64,000 bases of DNA from a bacterium GBS-1 (lineage in GTDB: Bacteria > Synergistota > GBS-1), in contig LEKQ01000015.1 in NCBI GenBank assembly GCA_001443005.1, forward strand, positions 91,606 to 155,605. Reading direction: 5' to 3'. The position numbers were made by a program, and so were the translations under genes. Shown here one piece after another: positions 28,437-37,574 of the stretch. The notes under the pieces were generated by a model that was not told the DNA's origin, ran no database searches, and was given only the letters and a program-made list of their open reading frames with translations. Every line of letters starts with the position of its first letter. The stretch's first letter is position 1.

Positions 28437-29406
28437 CACCCTTAGGTTCCACTTCCTTCTTCGGTTCTGAAGGCTTCCTAATAGCAACCCCCTCTAAAAC
28501 CAAGCCCCTTGTTTTTACATCCTCGCTAACCTCAAGGTAAAACTTTGCTCCCGCTGGAATTTTAGCTTCCTCACCGTGAACAAAAGCCCCCGCTACAAGC
28601 CCAACTGGGCCAAAAACCCCCAAACCAACGAAGCTGGTTACGACCGCCCAAGCTCTACCCTCCATCTCTTTCTTACTTTCCTCAGCGGCTCTTTCTCCCA
28701 TGTAAATGGGAATCTCCTCTGCCAGCAAGCTTTCGATGTACTTGAACTTAACATCAACTTTCCCAGACTTGCCAAAGGCTCCTGCCCTTTCCACATTAAC
28801 GACCTCCCCTACACCCATAGAACCCCTTGGAGCCACTAAAATACCGTTAAAGATCAAATCATCAACCAACCTTACCCTAACCTGATCCCCAGTTTTATTG
28901 TTCCTTGAGTCTAAAGGAGTTAAAAGCGCAACCTTAACCAATTGCCCCCTGGGTACGTCAACTTCGCTCATCTTTATCTCACCGGTCGGAACACAGAGCT
29001 TCATAAGGTTCTCGATCCTCCACGCTACCGGCTTATCAGTTCGCTTACTACCCAAGATCATCTCCTCAAGCTTATCTATTCTATTGGCCAGAGGTCCCGG
29101 AAATACCTCCTGTAAGACTATCCACTCTAAAGAGGCGACCTTAAAAGCTAAAGGATACTCTTCACCTGCTCCACCAAATACGAAATCCACAAGCCTTTTT
29201 TGCCTCTCAGCTACAGTTCCAGGAAGAGACCTACCAAAGAGCAAGTTCTCTATCCTATCTAACCTCTCAATAACCGCACCTTTCTGAGGTTCACCATAAA
29301 CCAGACTTTCAACCCTCACAAGATCCCCCACAAAGGGCTCTTGCGCACTCAAAATACCACTGAACAAAAGCAGGCTAACAAGAAACGAGATCCAAAGCTT
29401 CCTCAT
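28399..29406 (-). CDS. Exported protein with five 20-residue repeats, function unknown
   Basis: 335 residues. Signal peptide cleaved after Ala21. Then five imperfect repeats of 20-21 residues (about 32-51, 52-72, 73-92, 93-112, 113-134) with the pattern [IL]-E-x-[IL]-[VIL]-[FYL]-G-x(4)-G-x-[VL]-x-x-R-[IL]-x-[KR]. Next is a beta-rich domain (about 145-245: '[20 protein letters not shown]', '[18 protein letters not shown]'), a hydrophobic Gly-rich stretch (about 258-280) and a charged tail. The beta-rich part resembles domains of cell-surface proteins, but I cannot name the family. Its ATG overlaps the pyrG stop by 4 nt. Confidence 0.85.
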   Translation of the reverse strand: MRKLWISFLVSLLLFSGILSAQEPFVGDLVRVESLVYGEPQKGAVIERLDRIENLLFGRSLPGTVAERQKRLVDFVFGGAGEEYPLAFKVASLEWIVLQEVFPGPLANRIDKLEEMILGSKRTDKPVAWRIENLMKLCVPTGEIKMSEVDVPRGQLVKVALLTPLDSRNNKTGDQVRVRLVDDLIFNGILVAPRGSMGVGEVVNVERAGAFGKSGKVDVKFKYIESLLAEEIPIYMGERAAEESKKEMEGRAWAVVTSFVGLGVFGPVGLVAGAFVHGEEAKIPAGAKFYLEVSEDVKTRGLVLEGVAIRKPSEPKKEVEPKGDGEGEIKVKKAE

Positions 29407-31013
29407 AATATCCCCTCCCTATATTTCACACACGATCTTATAAAATCCCTAAACAATGGATGAGGTTTCGAAGGCCGGGATTTAAACTCCGGGTGAAATT
29501 GAACTCCTACGAACCAGGGATGCCCATAAAGTTCAACTATCTCAACGAGCTCCCCATCGGGAGAAACGCCCGCTATTCTCAACCCGTGAGATGATAAAAC
29601 CTCCCTATAATCGTTATTAAACTCATACCTATGTCTATGCCTCTCATAAACCATATCTCTACCATAAGAATCACGAGCGATGGTTCCATCCAGAACTCTG
29701 CAAGGATAGCTTCCTAAACGCATCGTTCCACCGAGGTTCCTTAAATTACGCTGCGCTGGAAGAAGATCTATAACAGGATAAGGAGTAGAAGGATCTACCT
29801 CTGTAGTATTAGCCCCTTTAAGCCCGCAAACGTTTCTCGCAAACTCTATAACGGCGCACTGCATTCCAAAGCATAAACCTAAAAATGGTATCTTCCTCTC
29901 TCGAGCATACCTTATGGCTCTCACCTTTCCATCGATTCCTCTAAAACCAAAACCCCCTGGTACCAAAAGGCCATCAACGCCCTTTAAAAGATCTTCCTCT
30001 TTCCCTTCTTTTATCTCTTCGGCATCCACCCACCTTATGTTAAGCCTCCTCCTCCAATAAACGGAAGCATGCGTTAGCGCTTCAACTACACTTATGTAAG
30101 CATCCTTATGCTTCACATACTTTCCCACTATAGCTACATTCACCTCTCCCAAGGGGTTTGACCAAGACTCGAGGAAGTCAATGAAAACGCTTAAATCAGA
30201 AGCCTTTGATGGAAGATTGAGCTTCGTAGATATAAGCTCCCCTATCCCCCCTCTCTCCAGGTCCAACGGAACCTCATATATGAGTTTCGCATCTTTCGCC
30301 TCAATAACTGCTTTAACAGGAAGATTGGAAAACAGAGCTATCTTTTTCATGGCATCCTCAGGCAGTGCCCTCTCCGTTCTACAAACTACTATATCAGGCT
30401 GAATTCCTATTCTTCTCAACTCATTTACGCTATGCTGAGTAGGCTTCGTCTTAGCCTCGCCCGCCGTCTTAAGGTAGGGAACAAGAGTAACATGAATATA
30501 TAGGGTGTTATCAAAACCCTCCTCAACTCTAAACTGCCTTATGGCTTCAAGAAAGGGTAAGCCCTCTATATCCCCCACCGTTCCTCCAACCTCAACTAAC
30601 AAGAAGTCCAAATCCTTAGAGACCTTCCTTATCCTTTCTTTTATCTCGTCAGTCACATGAGGTATTACTTGCACTGTAGCCCCTAAGAATTTACCCTCCC
30701 GCTCCTTAGCTATAACCGTTTGATACACCTTCCCCGCTGTAACATTATGATCCGAAGTCAACGACACGTCCATAAACCTCTCGTAATGCCCCAAGTCAAG
30801 GTCGGTCTCAGCACCATCTTCTGTAACGAAAACCTCACCATGCTGATAAGGGTTCATCGTGCCTGCATCAACGTTAAGATAGGGATCAAACTTCAGAGCA
30901 CTAACATTAAAACCCCGAGCCTTAAGGATGGCACCTATCGAAGAAACTGTTATCCCTTTGCCTAGGGAAGAACATACACCACCCGTGACGAATATGTACT
31001 TAGCCAAGACCAT
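29403..31013 (-). CDS. pyrG: CTP synthase
   Basis: Aminates UTP to CTP with glutamine and ATP. 536 residues: an N-terminal synthase domain with [10 protein letters not shown] and the Mg/ATP-binding region, and a C-terminal class I glutamine amidotransferase domain with the nucleophile in FLGLCFGMQ and the His/Glu pair in [11 protein letters not shown]. Both halves are intact. ATG start with AAAGGAGG upstream; the start overlaps the stop of the HEAT-repeat gene by one base (TAATG). Confidence 0.98.
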   Translation of the reverse strand: MVLAKYIFVTGGVCSSLGKGITVSSIGAILKARGFNVSALKFDPYLNVDAGTMNPYQHGEVFVTEDGAETDLDLGHYERFMDVSLTSDHNVTAGKVYQTVIAKEREGKFLGATVQVIPHVTDEIKERIRKVSKDLDFLLVEVGGTVGDIEGLPFLEAIRQFRVEEGFDNTLYIHVTLVPYLKTAGEAKTKPTQHSVNELRRIGIQPDIVVCRTERALPEDAMKKIALFSNLPVKAVIEAKDAKLIYEVPLDLERGGIGELISTKLNLPSKASDLSVFIDFLESWSNPLGEVNVAIVGKYVKHKDAYISVVEALTHASVYWRRRLNIRWVDAEEIKEGKEEDLLKGVDGLLVPGGFGFRGIDGKVRAIRYARERKIPFLGLCFGMQCAVIEFARNVCGLKGANTTEVDPSTPYPVIDLLPAQRNLRNLGGTMRLGSYPCRVLDGTIARDSYGRDMVYERHRHRYEFNNDYREVLSSHGLRIAGVSPDGELVEIVELYGHPWFVGVQFHPEFKSRPSKPHPLFRDFIRSCVKYREGIL

Positions 31014-31447
31014 TATCCTCCTTTCGCTTTCTGAATAACGCTTAAAAGTCTCTCCTTCATCTCAATGATCTTAAGTGCCTCATTTGCATAATGCCTAACG
31101 AACCCATCGGGATCCTCACAAGCTCTCTTTATAGCCTCCTTAGCATAGACACTACCTAACTTGCCGAGAGCCTTAGCAGAAAACCCTCTGACAAAGCTGT
31201 CAGGATCATTAAGAAGAGCCTTTATAAGGGCCTCAACAGCTTTATCATCATCACTATCAAGCTCTTCTAAGAGCTCTGTGGCCTTGATTCTAACCAACCT
31301 ATCAGCACAATTAAGCAAAAGCTCTATAACCCTATCTCTTACACTGGAATTTCTCACAAAGGGCTTAAGAGAATCTAACAAGCTTAGAACTTTAGAGCTC
31401 TCTTTTTCTTCGTCAAGATCCTTCAGTATATCCTCTAAGCTACCCAT
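31013..31447 (-). CDS. HEAT-repeat protein
   Basis: 144 residues, all helical, with two or three HEAT-like repeats: '[62 protein letters not shown]' continuing into '[24 protein letters not shown]'. Such repeats form protein-binding surfaces; no partner is evident. It is cytosolic, since no signal or membrane segment is seen. Coupled to pyrG by a TAATG junction and placed 19 nt after the M23 peptidase gene. Confidence 0.85.
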   Translation of the reverse strand: MGSLEDILKDLDEEKESSKVLSLLDSLKPFVRNSSVRDRVIELLLNCADRLVRIKATELLEELDSDDDKAVEALIKALLNDPDSFVRGFSAKALGKLGSVYAKEAIKRACEDPDGFVRHYANEALKIIEMKERLLSVIQKAKGG

Positions 31448-31466
31448 CGTTAAACTCTCCTATCCT

Positions 31467-32660
31467 TTAGCGAAGATGATAAAGAGGATCTACCGGATTA
31501 CCATTATTTCTTATCTCAAAGTGAAGATGCGATCCCGTTGTCCTACCAGTACTTCCCACCCTGCCTACAATCTCACCTTGTGCTACATATTGTCCCACTC
31601 TAACATTTATTCTACTACAATGTCCATACCATGTTTCCCAACCATCACCATGATCTACAATTACCAAAAGCCCATAACCGGTCCTCCAACCAGCGTAAAT
31701 AACTCGGCCGCTTCGAGAAGCCCTTATAGGAACTCCCGAAGGCGCACTTATATCTATTCCCGTGTGGAACTCCCTTCTTCCTGAAAAGGGATCACGTCGC
31801 CAACCAAACTTAGAGGTTATCCTGCCATTAACAGGCCAGACAAATTCTCTACGGGATCTTCGAGAAGCAATCCATCTAGGCTTAGAAGGATGCGTCTCCT
31901 CAAGAAGCTTTCCTCCAGGTATAAAAACTAAAGAACCTGCCTTAACCTCCCTTAAACCGGTGTTATATTTCCTGATTTGCTCAAGGTCAACTTTATAAAC
32001 CTTAGCAATCTTTTCTAAGGTCTCTCCTTTGGCAACCTTGTGAAATACACCAGAGACGCTCGGAACCTTCAAAACCTGACCAATCTTAAGCATATCCACA
32101 TGTTCAAGCTGATTGGCACTTATTATGGTGTCCAGAGTTATATTAAACCTCTTAGCTATATCCCATAAAGTATCTCCAGGCTTAACTACATACTGGGTGA
32201 TCTTCAACAACTCTCCCTCAGCTTTAGCAAAGGCCCCTCCTTTCACTTCTAAGGAGGCAGAAGCCCTTTTGGTGAAACCTGCCTTTAACCCGTAGCTAAA
32301 TCCTGCTGAAAAAAAGCTCTTAAGCTTACCGACCGAAATCCCTATATCCAGTCCTCTACCAGTTCCTCCATCCACCTTGTAGGCCACAAATGGCATGCTC
32401 TTAAGTTCCGGAATGGCAGGGACTTCCACAAAGGTAGCAGAAGAAATCCCAAGCCTCGCAATCATAATCATATCAACCATCTCATAAGGGATTCCTCGAG
32501 GAATCATTCTTATGCTCTCCTTCTCTAACTCATACCTCGCTTCACTGTATAGATTCCGTCTAGCTATCCATAGTCTACCGCACTCTCTCCAAGCCAAAAA
32601 CAGGAAGAGCGAGGATACCCCGATCACCAAAATGGCAACCTTAGAGAAAGATAGCCTCAC
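31467..32660 (-). CDS. M23 peptidoglycan endopeptidase with two LysM domains
   Basis: 397 residues. An N-terminal membrane anchor or signal (about 7-23), an unassigned region (about 30-150), LysM 1 (about 155-200, 'YVVKPGDTLWDIAKRFNI'), LysM 2 (about 205-250, 'HKVAKGETLEKIAKVYKV') and a C-terminal LytM/M23 domain (about 285-397). The zinc ligands are visible: His and Asp in HTGIDIS and the H-x-H of GSHLHFE, with GYGLLVIVDHGDGWETWYGH in between. It should cleave or bind peptidoglycan crosslinks in the periplasm. Sits 12 nt after rho. Confidence 0.93.
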   Translation of the reverse strand: MRLSFSKVAILVIGVSSLFLFLAWRECGRLWIARRNLYSEARYELEKESIRMIPRGIPYEMVDMIMIARLGISSATFVEVPAIPELKSMPFVAYKVDGGTGRGLDIGISVGKLKSFFSAGFSYGLKAGFTKRASASLEVKGGAFAKAEGELLKITQYVVKPGDTLWDIAKRFNITLDTIISANQLEHVDMLKIGQVLKVPSVSGVFHKVAKGETLEKIAKVYKVDLEQIRKYNTGLREVKAGSLVFIPGGKLLEETHPSKPRWIASRRSRREFVWPVNGRITSKFGWRRDPFSGRREFHTGIDISAPSGVPIRASRSGRVIYAGWRTGYGLLVIVDHGDGWETWYGHCSRINVRVGQYVAQGEIVGRVGSTGRTTGSHLHFEIRNNGNPVDPLYHLR

Positions 32661-32672
32661 CTAAACACCTCC

Positions 32673-33914
32673 TTACTTGATGGCTCCCAAGAACTCCGCA
32701 TTATTCTTAGTCTCCTGCATCTTCTTTATTAAAAGCTGCAAGACTTCTGCCTCATCGAGGTTCGCCATTCTCCGCCTCAGAAGCCAAACTTTCTGAAGTT
32801 CATCTTGTGTAAGCAAAAGCTCCTCCTTTCTCGTCCCAGATTTCTTAAGATCTATCGCTGGAAATATCCTCTGATCCGCTAGTTTTCTGCTTAAGTGAAT
32901 CTCCATATTACCTGTTCCCTTAAACTCCTCATAGATCAAGTCGTCCATTCTGCTACCCGTATCTATTAAAGCGGTAGCTATGATAGTAAGGCTTCCGCCT
33001 TCCTCAATGTTCCTCGCAGCCCCTAAAAACCTCTTGGGATAATGAATTGCAACTGAATCCATGCCACCAGACAGCGTTCTCCCACTTGGGGGAACCGTAA
33101 GGTTGTAAGCCCTTGCTAAACGCGTTAGGCTATCTAAAAGTATCACCACATCCTTACCATATTCCACCAACCTCTTCGCCTTCTCGAGAACCAGTTCAGC
33201 AACTTTAAGATGCTCATTTATCGGCCTGTCGAACGTAGAACTTACTACTTCACCCTTAACAGATCTCTGCATATCAGTTACCTCTTCTGGCCTCTCATCT
33301 ATAAGAAGAACTATTAGAAAGACCTCAGGATGGTTAGCAGTTATACTGTTAGCGATATTCTTTAAAAGCGTGGTTTTACCAGCCTTAGGCGGAGAAACTA
33401 TAAGTCCCCTCTGCCCTTTCCCTATGGGAACAAAGAGATCAACGAGACGCGTGGAAACCTCCTCTGGATTACTCTCAAGCCTAAACCTCTCACAAGGATA
33501 TATGGGAGTTAGCTCATCAAAGTAGGGTCTAGTTCTTGCCTTCTCAGGGTCCTCAAAGTTAACAACCTCAACTCTAAGTAGGGAGTAATAGTGCTCCTGC
33601 TCCTTGGGAGGCCTAGTTTGTCCCCAAACTACGTCACCCGTCCTGAGATTAAAGCGCTTTATCTGTGAAGGAGAAACATAAATGTCTGAGGATGAGGGAA
33701 GATAACCGTTCGTTCTCAAAAAGCCGATACCCTCAGGAACTATCTCGAGAACACCCCCCCCAAAGAGCAATCCCTTGCTTTTGGCTTGCGCCTTAAGTAT
33801 CTCAAATATAAGCTCTTGCTTCCTTAACCGAGAATATCCTGTAACACCTAACTCCTTAGCTATAGCCTGTAGCTCCGATATAGTCTTAGTGCTAAGTTCA
33901 CTGAACTCAAACAA
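32673..33914 (-). CDS. rho: Transcription termination factor Rho
   Basis: Hexameric RNA-dependent ATPase that ends transcription. 413 residues: Rho N-terminal helical domain ([18 protein letters not shown]), cold-shock RNA-binding domain ([32 protein letters not shown]), then the RecA-like motor with P-loop [10 protein letters not shown], Walker [17 protein letters not shown] and Q-loop [14 protein letters not shown] start at 33914 with GGGGG upstream. Gene order fba-tal-(exchanger)-rho matches that of many Firmicutes and relatives. Confidence 0.98.
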   Translation of the reverse strand: MFEFSELSTKTISELQAIAKELGVTGYSRLRKQELIFEILKAQAKSKGLLFGGGVLEIVPEGIGFLRTNGYLPSSSDIYVSPSQIKRFNLRTGDVVWGQTRPPKEQEHYYSLLRVEVVNFEDPEKARTRPYFDELTPIYPCERFRLESNPEEVSTRLVDLFVPIGKGQRGLIVSPPKAGKTTLLKNIANSITANHPEVFLIVLLIDERPEEVTDMQRSVKGEVVSSTFDRPINEHLKVAELVLEKAKRLVEYGKDVVILLDSLTRLARAYNLTVPPSGRTLSGGMDSVAIHYPKRFLGAARNIEEGGSLTIIATALIDTGSRMDDLIYEEFKGTGNMEIHLSRKLADQRIFPAIDLKKSGTRKEELLLTQDELQKVWLLRRRMANLDEAEVLQLLIKKMQETKNNAEFLGAIK

Positions 33915-33917
33915 AAC

Positions 33918-34829
33918 TTATACCCCCTTACCAAGAAGAGATATAACCATTAAATATATCAAAACAGGAAAAAGCCTTATCTTTTTAAAAGCGAAAGACA
34001 AGGAAACGAAGAGCAAAAGACTCGATATAAGCAAACCCATCGCTGTAAGCATGTGAGCTTGCGAGGAAACTTTAACCATTGGATCCTTAAAGAAAAAGGC
34101 AGCTATTGGAAGTATGAAGAAGTTTAAGACGTTACTCCCCAAAACATTCCCTACGCAAAGCCCATGAGCTTTCCTCAAAAGAGCGGTAAAGGAAGTCGAA
34201 AGCTCTGGAGCAGAGGTAACAATAGCGACAAAAAGCGTACCAATGAAAGTATTAGAGAGATTCATTAATTCCGACAGCTGAGCACCCGAAACTATTAAAA
34301 AGTAACCTGAACCTATAACTAAAGTGATCGCAAAAATAAAATAATATTTTAACCTCCTTCCTCCATTATCTCCCTCAAAGCTCGTCTTATCCCCAGAACG
34401 CTCAAACACCCGCATGGCAACGAAAGGATATAGCAGAAAGACCGGAAAGAGATTCATTCTAAAGTACAATGCAAATATTAAGATTATATTAAAAGCAATG
34501 TTCCAAGCGATGAGTTCGTAGGTTACCCTTTTATTTATACACCTAAAAAGATCATACCATAAGAAGGAAAAGAGAGAAAAAACAACTATATTAAAGAAAT
34601 TACCACCAAGTATATCACCTATGACTAGATCAGGGTAATTATTAACAGCTCCACTTATCGCTGTAGCGAATTCAGGTGTAGAGGTTACTATAGACAGGAT
34701 CAGGAAACCAGCCCATTCCTTCGTCACGCCAGACCGCTCAGCCCATTCCTCCGTAACCCTCTCTAGGGAGATCCCTCCTCCTATAACACCAGCGGAAGAA
34801 AGAAGAAAGATCATCAACCAAAAGAGCAT
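33918..34829 (-). CDS. Na+/Ca2+ exchanger-family (CaCA) transporter
   Basis: 303-residue inner-membrane antiporter of the YrbG type with two inverted halves. Each half carries the alpha-repeat signature: 'STPEFATAISGAVNNYPDLVIGDILGGNFFNI' and 'SAPELSTSFTALLRKAHGLCVGNVLGSNVLNFF'. About ten membrane segments. It would export calcium or another cation against sodium or protons; the ion cannot be told from sequence. Lies between the transaldolase gene and rho, with 3-nt gaps on both sides. Confidence 0.92.
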   Translation of the reverse strand: MLFWLMIFLLSSAGVIGGGISLERVTEEWAERSGVTKEWAGFLILSIVTSTPEFATAISGAVNNYPDLVIGDILGGNFFNIVVFSLFSFLWYDLFRCINKRVTYELIAWNIAFNIILIFALYFRMNLFPVFLLYPFVAMRVFERSGDKTSFEGDNGGRRLKYYFIFAITLVIGSGYFLIVSGAQLSELMNLSNTFIGTLFVAIVTSAPELSTSFTALLRKAHGLCVGNVLGSNVLNFFILPIAAFFFKDPMVKVSSQAHMLTAMGLLISSLLLFVSLSFAFKKIRLFPVLIYLMVISLLGKGV

Positions 34830-34832
34830 ATC

Positions 34833-35483
34833 TTATCCACTTCTAAAGGATTCCCAGTCCTTGAGAAATCTCTGAATACCTATATCCGTTAGAGGGTGAA
34901 CGAACATTTGTTTCAAAACGTTGAAGGGAACAGTAGCTATATGAGCTCCAACTAAGGCACAATCTTTAACATGTTTCGTATGCCTTATACTTGCAGCGAT
35001 AACTTGAGTCTCAAAGGAACCTTTCTTAAAAGCGGTCACTATATCAGCAACTAAACTAACTCCATCTGCCCCTATGTCATCTAACCTGCCAATAAATGGG
35101 CTAACGTAAGTAGCTCCAGCATTAGCAGCTAATAGAGCTTGCTCTAAGGAAAAAACTAGGGTAACGTTGGTTTTTATCCCCTCTTTCGATAGAACAGAAA
35201 CGGCTCTCATACCCTCCGGAGTAATTGGAATCTTAATTACAACATGCTCACTTATCTTAGCGAGCTCTCTCGCCTCTCTAACCATACCCTCAGCATCTAG
35301 ACTTATCACCTCTGCACTAACAGGCCCCTTGACTAAGTCACAGATCTCTTTGATCAGGGAGTGAAAATCTCGTCCCTTCTCCCTACTCACAAGAGTAGGA
35401 TTAGTCGTCACACCTGATATAACGCCCCAGCTAACTCCCTGCTTTATCTCCTCAAGATTAGCAGTATCCAAGAACAGCTTCAT
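34833..35483 (-). CDS. tal: Transaldolase-like / fructose-6-phosphate aldolase (TalC/MipB type)
   Basis: 216-residue short class I aldolase. The N-terminus MKLFLDTAN...GVTTNPTLV and the Schiff-base lysine in [12 protein letters not shown] are typical; the C-terminal region [20 protein letters not shown] also fits. Members act as transaldolases of the non-oxidative pentose phosphate pathway or as fructose-6-phosphate aldolases, and sequence alone does not separate them. Directly follows fba (3-nt gap), the usual pairing. Confidence 0.94.
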   Translation of the reverse strand: MKLFLDTANLEEIKQGVSWGVISGVTTNPTLVSREKGRDFHSLIKEICDLVKGPVSAEVISLDAEGMVREARELAKISEHVVIKIPITPEGMRAVSVLSKEGIKTNVTLVFSLEQALLAANAGATYVSPFIGRLDDIGADGVSLVADIVTAFKKGSFETQVIAASIRHTKHVKDCALVGAHIATVPFNVLKQMFVHPLTDIGIQRFLKDWESFRSG

Positions 35484-35486
35484 CCC

Positions 35487-36344
35487 TCACCACGCCCTCC
35501 TCTCCGAACCAAAGGCTTTTATTTTTTCCATAACTACGCTCCTGACCGCCTCTTTAGCAGGTCCCAAAAACTTGCGGGGGTCAATTTCTCCCCTCTTAGC
35601 TATTAAGACTTCCTCAAGCTTCTCTCTAAAAGCTACTCTTAGGTCTGTATCTATATTTATCTTACATATTCCAAGAGATATGGCCTTCCTAACATCTTCT
35701 AAAGGAAGGCCTGAGGCTCCGTGAAGAACGAGAGGAACTTCTACTTTTTTTCTTATATCAGAAAGTCTATCAAAGTCAAGTTTCGGTTCTCCCTTATATA
35801 TTCCATGAGCAGTCCCAATAGCTACCGCTAACGAGTCCACCTCGGTCAATTCAACAAATCTCACAGCTTCATCTGGATCTGTAAAAACCGCTTCGCTCTC
35901 AGCAACGCTAATGTGCTCCTCTGTTCCCATTATCTTTCCAAGCTCAGCCTCCACAGAAACCCCCACAGCATGAGCTACTTTAACAACCTCACGGGTTATT
36001 CTGACGTTTTCATCAAAAGGTTTTTTTGAAGCATCTATCATTACAGATGTAAAACCAACCCTTATGGCTGAAACTATCACATCAAAGCTTGAACCATGAT
36101 CAAGATGAAGGGCTAAGGGAACATCCACTTCAGGAAGGACTTCTCGCGCTATGCCCTCGAGGAAGCTTAATCCCATATACTTTATTCCTCCCTCACTCAC
36201 CTGGAGTATCACAGGAGCTTTCAGCTCTTTGGCAGCTTCGATTATAGCCTGAAGAAACTCAAGGTTGTTAAAGTTGAAGGCACCAACCCCATACCCCTCT
36301 TTTTGGGCTTTTTCCAATATAACCTTACTGCTAAGCAAAGGCAT
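35487..36344 (-). CDS. fba: Class II fructose-1,6-bisphosphate aldolase
   Basis: Zinc-dependent aldolase of glycolysis and gluconeogenesis. 285 residues. Visible are the zinc and active-site segments HLDHGSSFD, VEAELGKIMGTEEH, GTAHGIYKGEPKLDF and LHGASGLP, then the GICKINIDTDLR phosphate site. The DHG variant and length place it in the FbaA/GatY-KbaY group, so a tagatose bisphosphate substrate is not excluded. ATG start; 3-nt gap to the preceding BKACE-like gene. Confidence 0.95.
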   Translation of the reverse strand: MPLLSSKVILEKAQKEGYGVGAFNFNNLEFLQAIIEAAKELKAPVILQVSEGGIKYMGLSFLEGIAREVLPEVDVPLALHLDHGSSFDVIVSAIRVGFTSVMIDASKKPFDENVRITREVVKVAHAVGVSVEAELGKIMGTEEHISVAESEAVFTDPDEAVRFVELTEVDSLAVAIGTAHGIYKGEPKLDFDRLSDIRKKVEVPLVLHGASGLPLEDVRKAISLGICKINIDTDLRVAFREKLEEVLIAKRGEIDPRKFLGPAKEAVRSVVMEKIKAFGSERRAW

Positions 36345-36347
36345 AGC

Positions 36348-37127
36348 TTACATCTCTCCCTTCAAAACTTTATAAGCCTCCTTAGGTGTAGCAGGCTCAA
36401 AACCTAATGAAAATCCGATCTTTAAAACTTCCTCTATTAACCTTTCATCAGCCAACTCCTCGTCATCCTCTTCAATATCCTCTCCAACTCTTATGTTTCC
36501 ACCCAATTCCAAAGCCACAGCCCAAAGGGCTCTGGGAACCTTTTTAGAAACGCTTAAAAACCAAGTGCTATTTCGCGGAATAAACTTATAGATGTAAAAC
36601 AGATTCTCGAAGGTTGCTGGAAAAAGGTCATCACTAAAGGTCAATGTAAAAACGTAAGGAGGCTCGACCTCCGCATTATCTATTAGCTTCCTAACGTAAA
36701 ACAACATAGAAGGGCAAAGAATTTTGAAGTCTACGGTTATAGATGCCTCAGTAACTGCCTGCAAGACGAACTTTATATAATCTTTTGGGTTGTAAACAAC
36801 TTTATCTCCTAAGTTAACGGAACCAGGAACTATTTCGACCAGATTGGGCCTTAAGACGATAGGAGAAACTCTCTCCTCTAAGCTCTGATCTATGGTCCCC
36901 CAACATGGAAACTCAAGCATAAGATCACTACTTTCCCGCAACCAAGCTGAGGCCTCTCTATAGGGCTCCAAATCCCAAGCAAGCTTACCCTCAGGGGTAG
37001 TTACTCTAAAGTGTATGAGCGATACACCCTTACTTCTGCTTCTCTTAGCTTTTTCAATCATCTTAAGGGGATTTAAAACCATCCTACTACCATCAAGAGC
37101 GAGCATCAGGATAAAACTCCTTGTCAC
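36348..37127 (-). CDS. Divergent DUF849/BKACE-like protein
   Basis: 259 residues resembling the beta-keto acid cleavage enzyme family (DUF849): 'KGVSLIHFRVTTPEGK', 'LEERVSPIVLRPNLVEIVPGSVNLGDKVVYNP', 'FPATFENLFYIYKFIPRNSTWFLS', 'ALELGGNIRVGED' and the closing 'GFEPATPKEAYKVLKG'. Active members bind zinc through an H-x-H in the first motif. Here the segment reads I-H-F-R, so the second histidine is missing, and the acidic run EDIEEDDEE replaces the usual GLEDN. It may have lost or changed its reaction. GTG start. Lies between a lipoprotein gene and fba. Confidence 0.72.
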   Translation of the reverse strand: MTRSFILMLALDGSRMVLNPLKMIEKAKRSRSKGVSLIHFRVTTPEGKLAWDLEPYREASAWLRESSDLMLEFPCWGTIDQSLEERVSPIVLRPNLVEIVPGSVNLGDKVVYNPKDYIKFVLQAVTEASITVDFKILCPSMLFYVRKLIDNAEVEPPYVFTLTFSDDLFPATFENLFYIYKFIPRNSTWFLSVSKKVPRALWAVALELGGNIRVGEDIEEDDEELADERLIEEVLKIGFSLGFEPATPKEAYKVLKGEM

Positions 37128-37574
37128 CTAAGATCCACCCCCAGTTATCTCAAAAAGAAGACTTTTTATTACCTTGCCCTTAAACATCATCCTTATCTCA
37201 TAAATTCCCTTAGGAAGAGGTTTACCTGAGGATAAAAAGAAGTAGAAAGCCCTTTTACCTTCACCGCTTTCCAAATAATAGCTATTCTGAAAAACGAAAA
37301 CTCCTTCATAGTACCACCTTATCCTAAGAAGGGCTGTTCCCCCATCAGAATATCTATACTTGAAAAACAGGCAAACTTTCTCTATCCCATATTCAAAGCG
37401 ATTGCTGATGTTAGTTGGTGTTAATTCTTCCGTAACATCAGAGCATACATAAGCCTCTTCAATTTGAAACTCACCCGTGTAGTAGTAACTTCTCCACTTG
37501 CTTAAGACCCCACATCCGCATAAGGTAAAGCAGAAAAGAAAAAGACAAATTAAGAAGAAAACTTTTCTAAGCAA
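37128..37574 (-). CDS. Small lipoprotein, function unknown
   Basis: 148 residues. A hydrophobic signal peptide ends in a lipobox-like L-C-G-C near residue 21, so the cysteine is a likely lipidation site. The rest looks beta-rich with many aromatics (YYYTGEFQIEEAYVC, VCLFFKYRYSDGGTALLRIRWYYEGVFVFQNSYYLE), a small beta-sandwich pattern. No family recognised. TTG start, overlapping the DUF4392 gene end by 25 nt and abutting the BKACE-like gene. Confidence 0.82.
   Translation of the reverse strand: MLRKVFFLICLFLFCFTLCGCGVLSKWRSYYYTGEFQIEEAYVCSDVTEELTPTNISNRFEYGIEKVCLFFKYRYSDGGTALLRIRWYYEGVFVFQNSYYLESGEGKRAFYFFLSSGKPLPKGIYEIRMMFKGKVIKSLLFEITGGGS

Noticed and set aside
31161..31784. 207-residue open frame on the plus strand
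   Set aside because: Antisense to the HEAT-repeat and M23 genes, both well supported; its Ser/Leu-rich composition is typical of a reverse-strand shadow.
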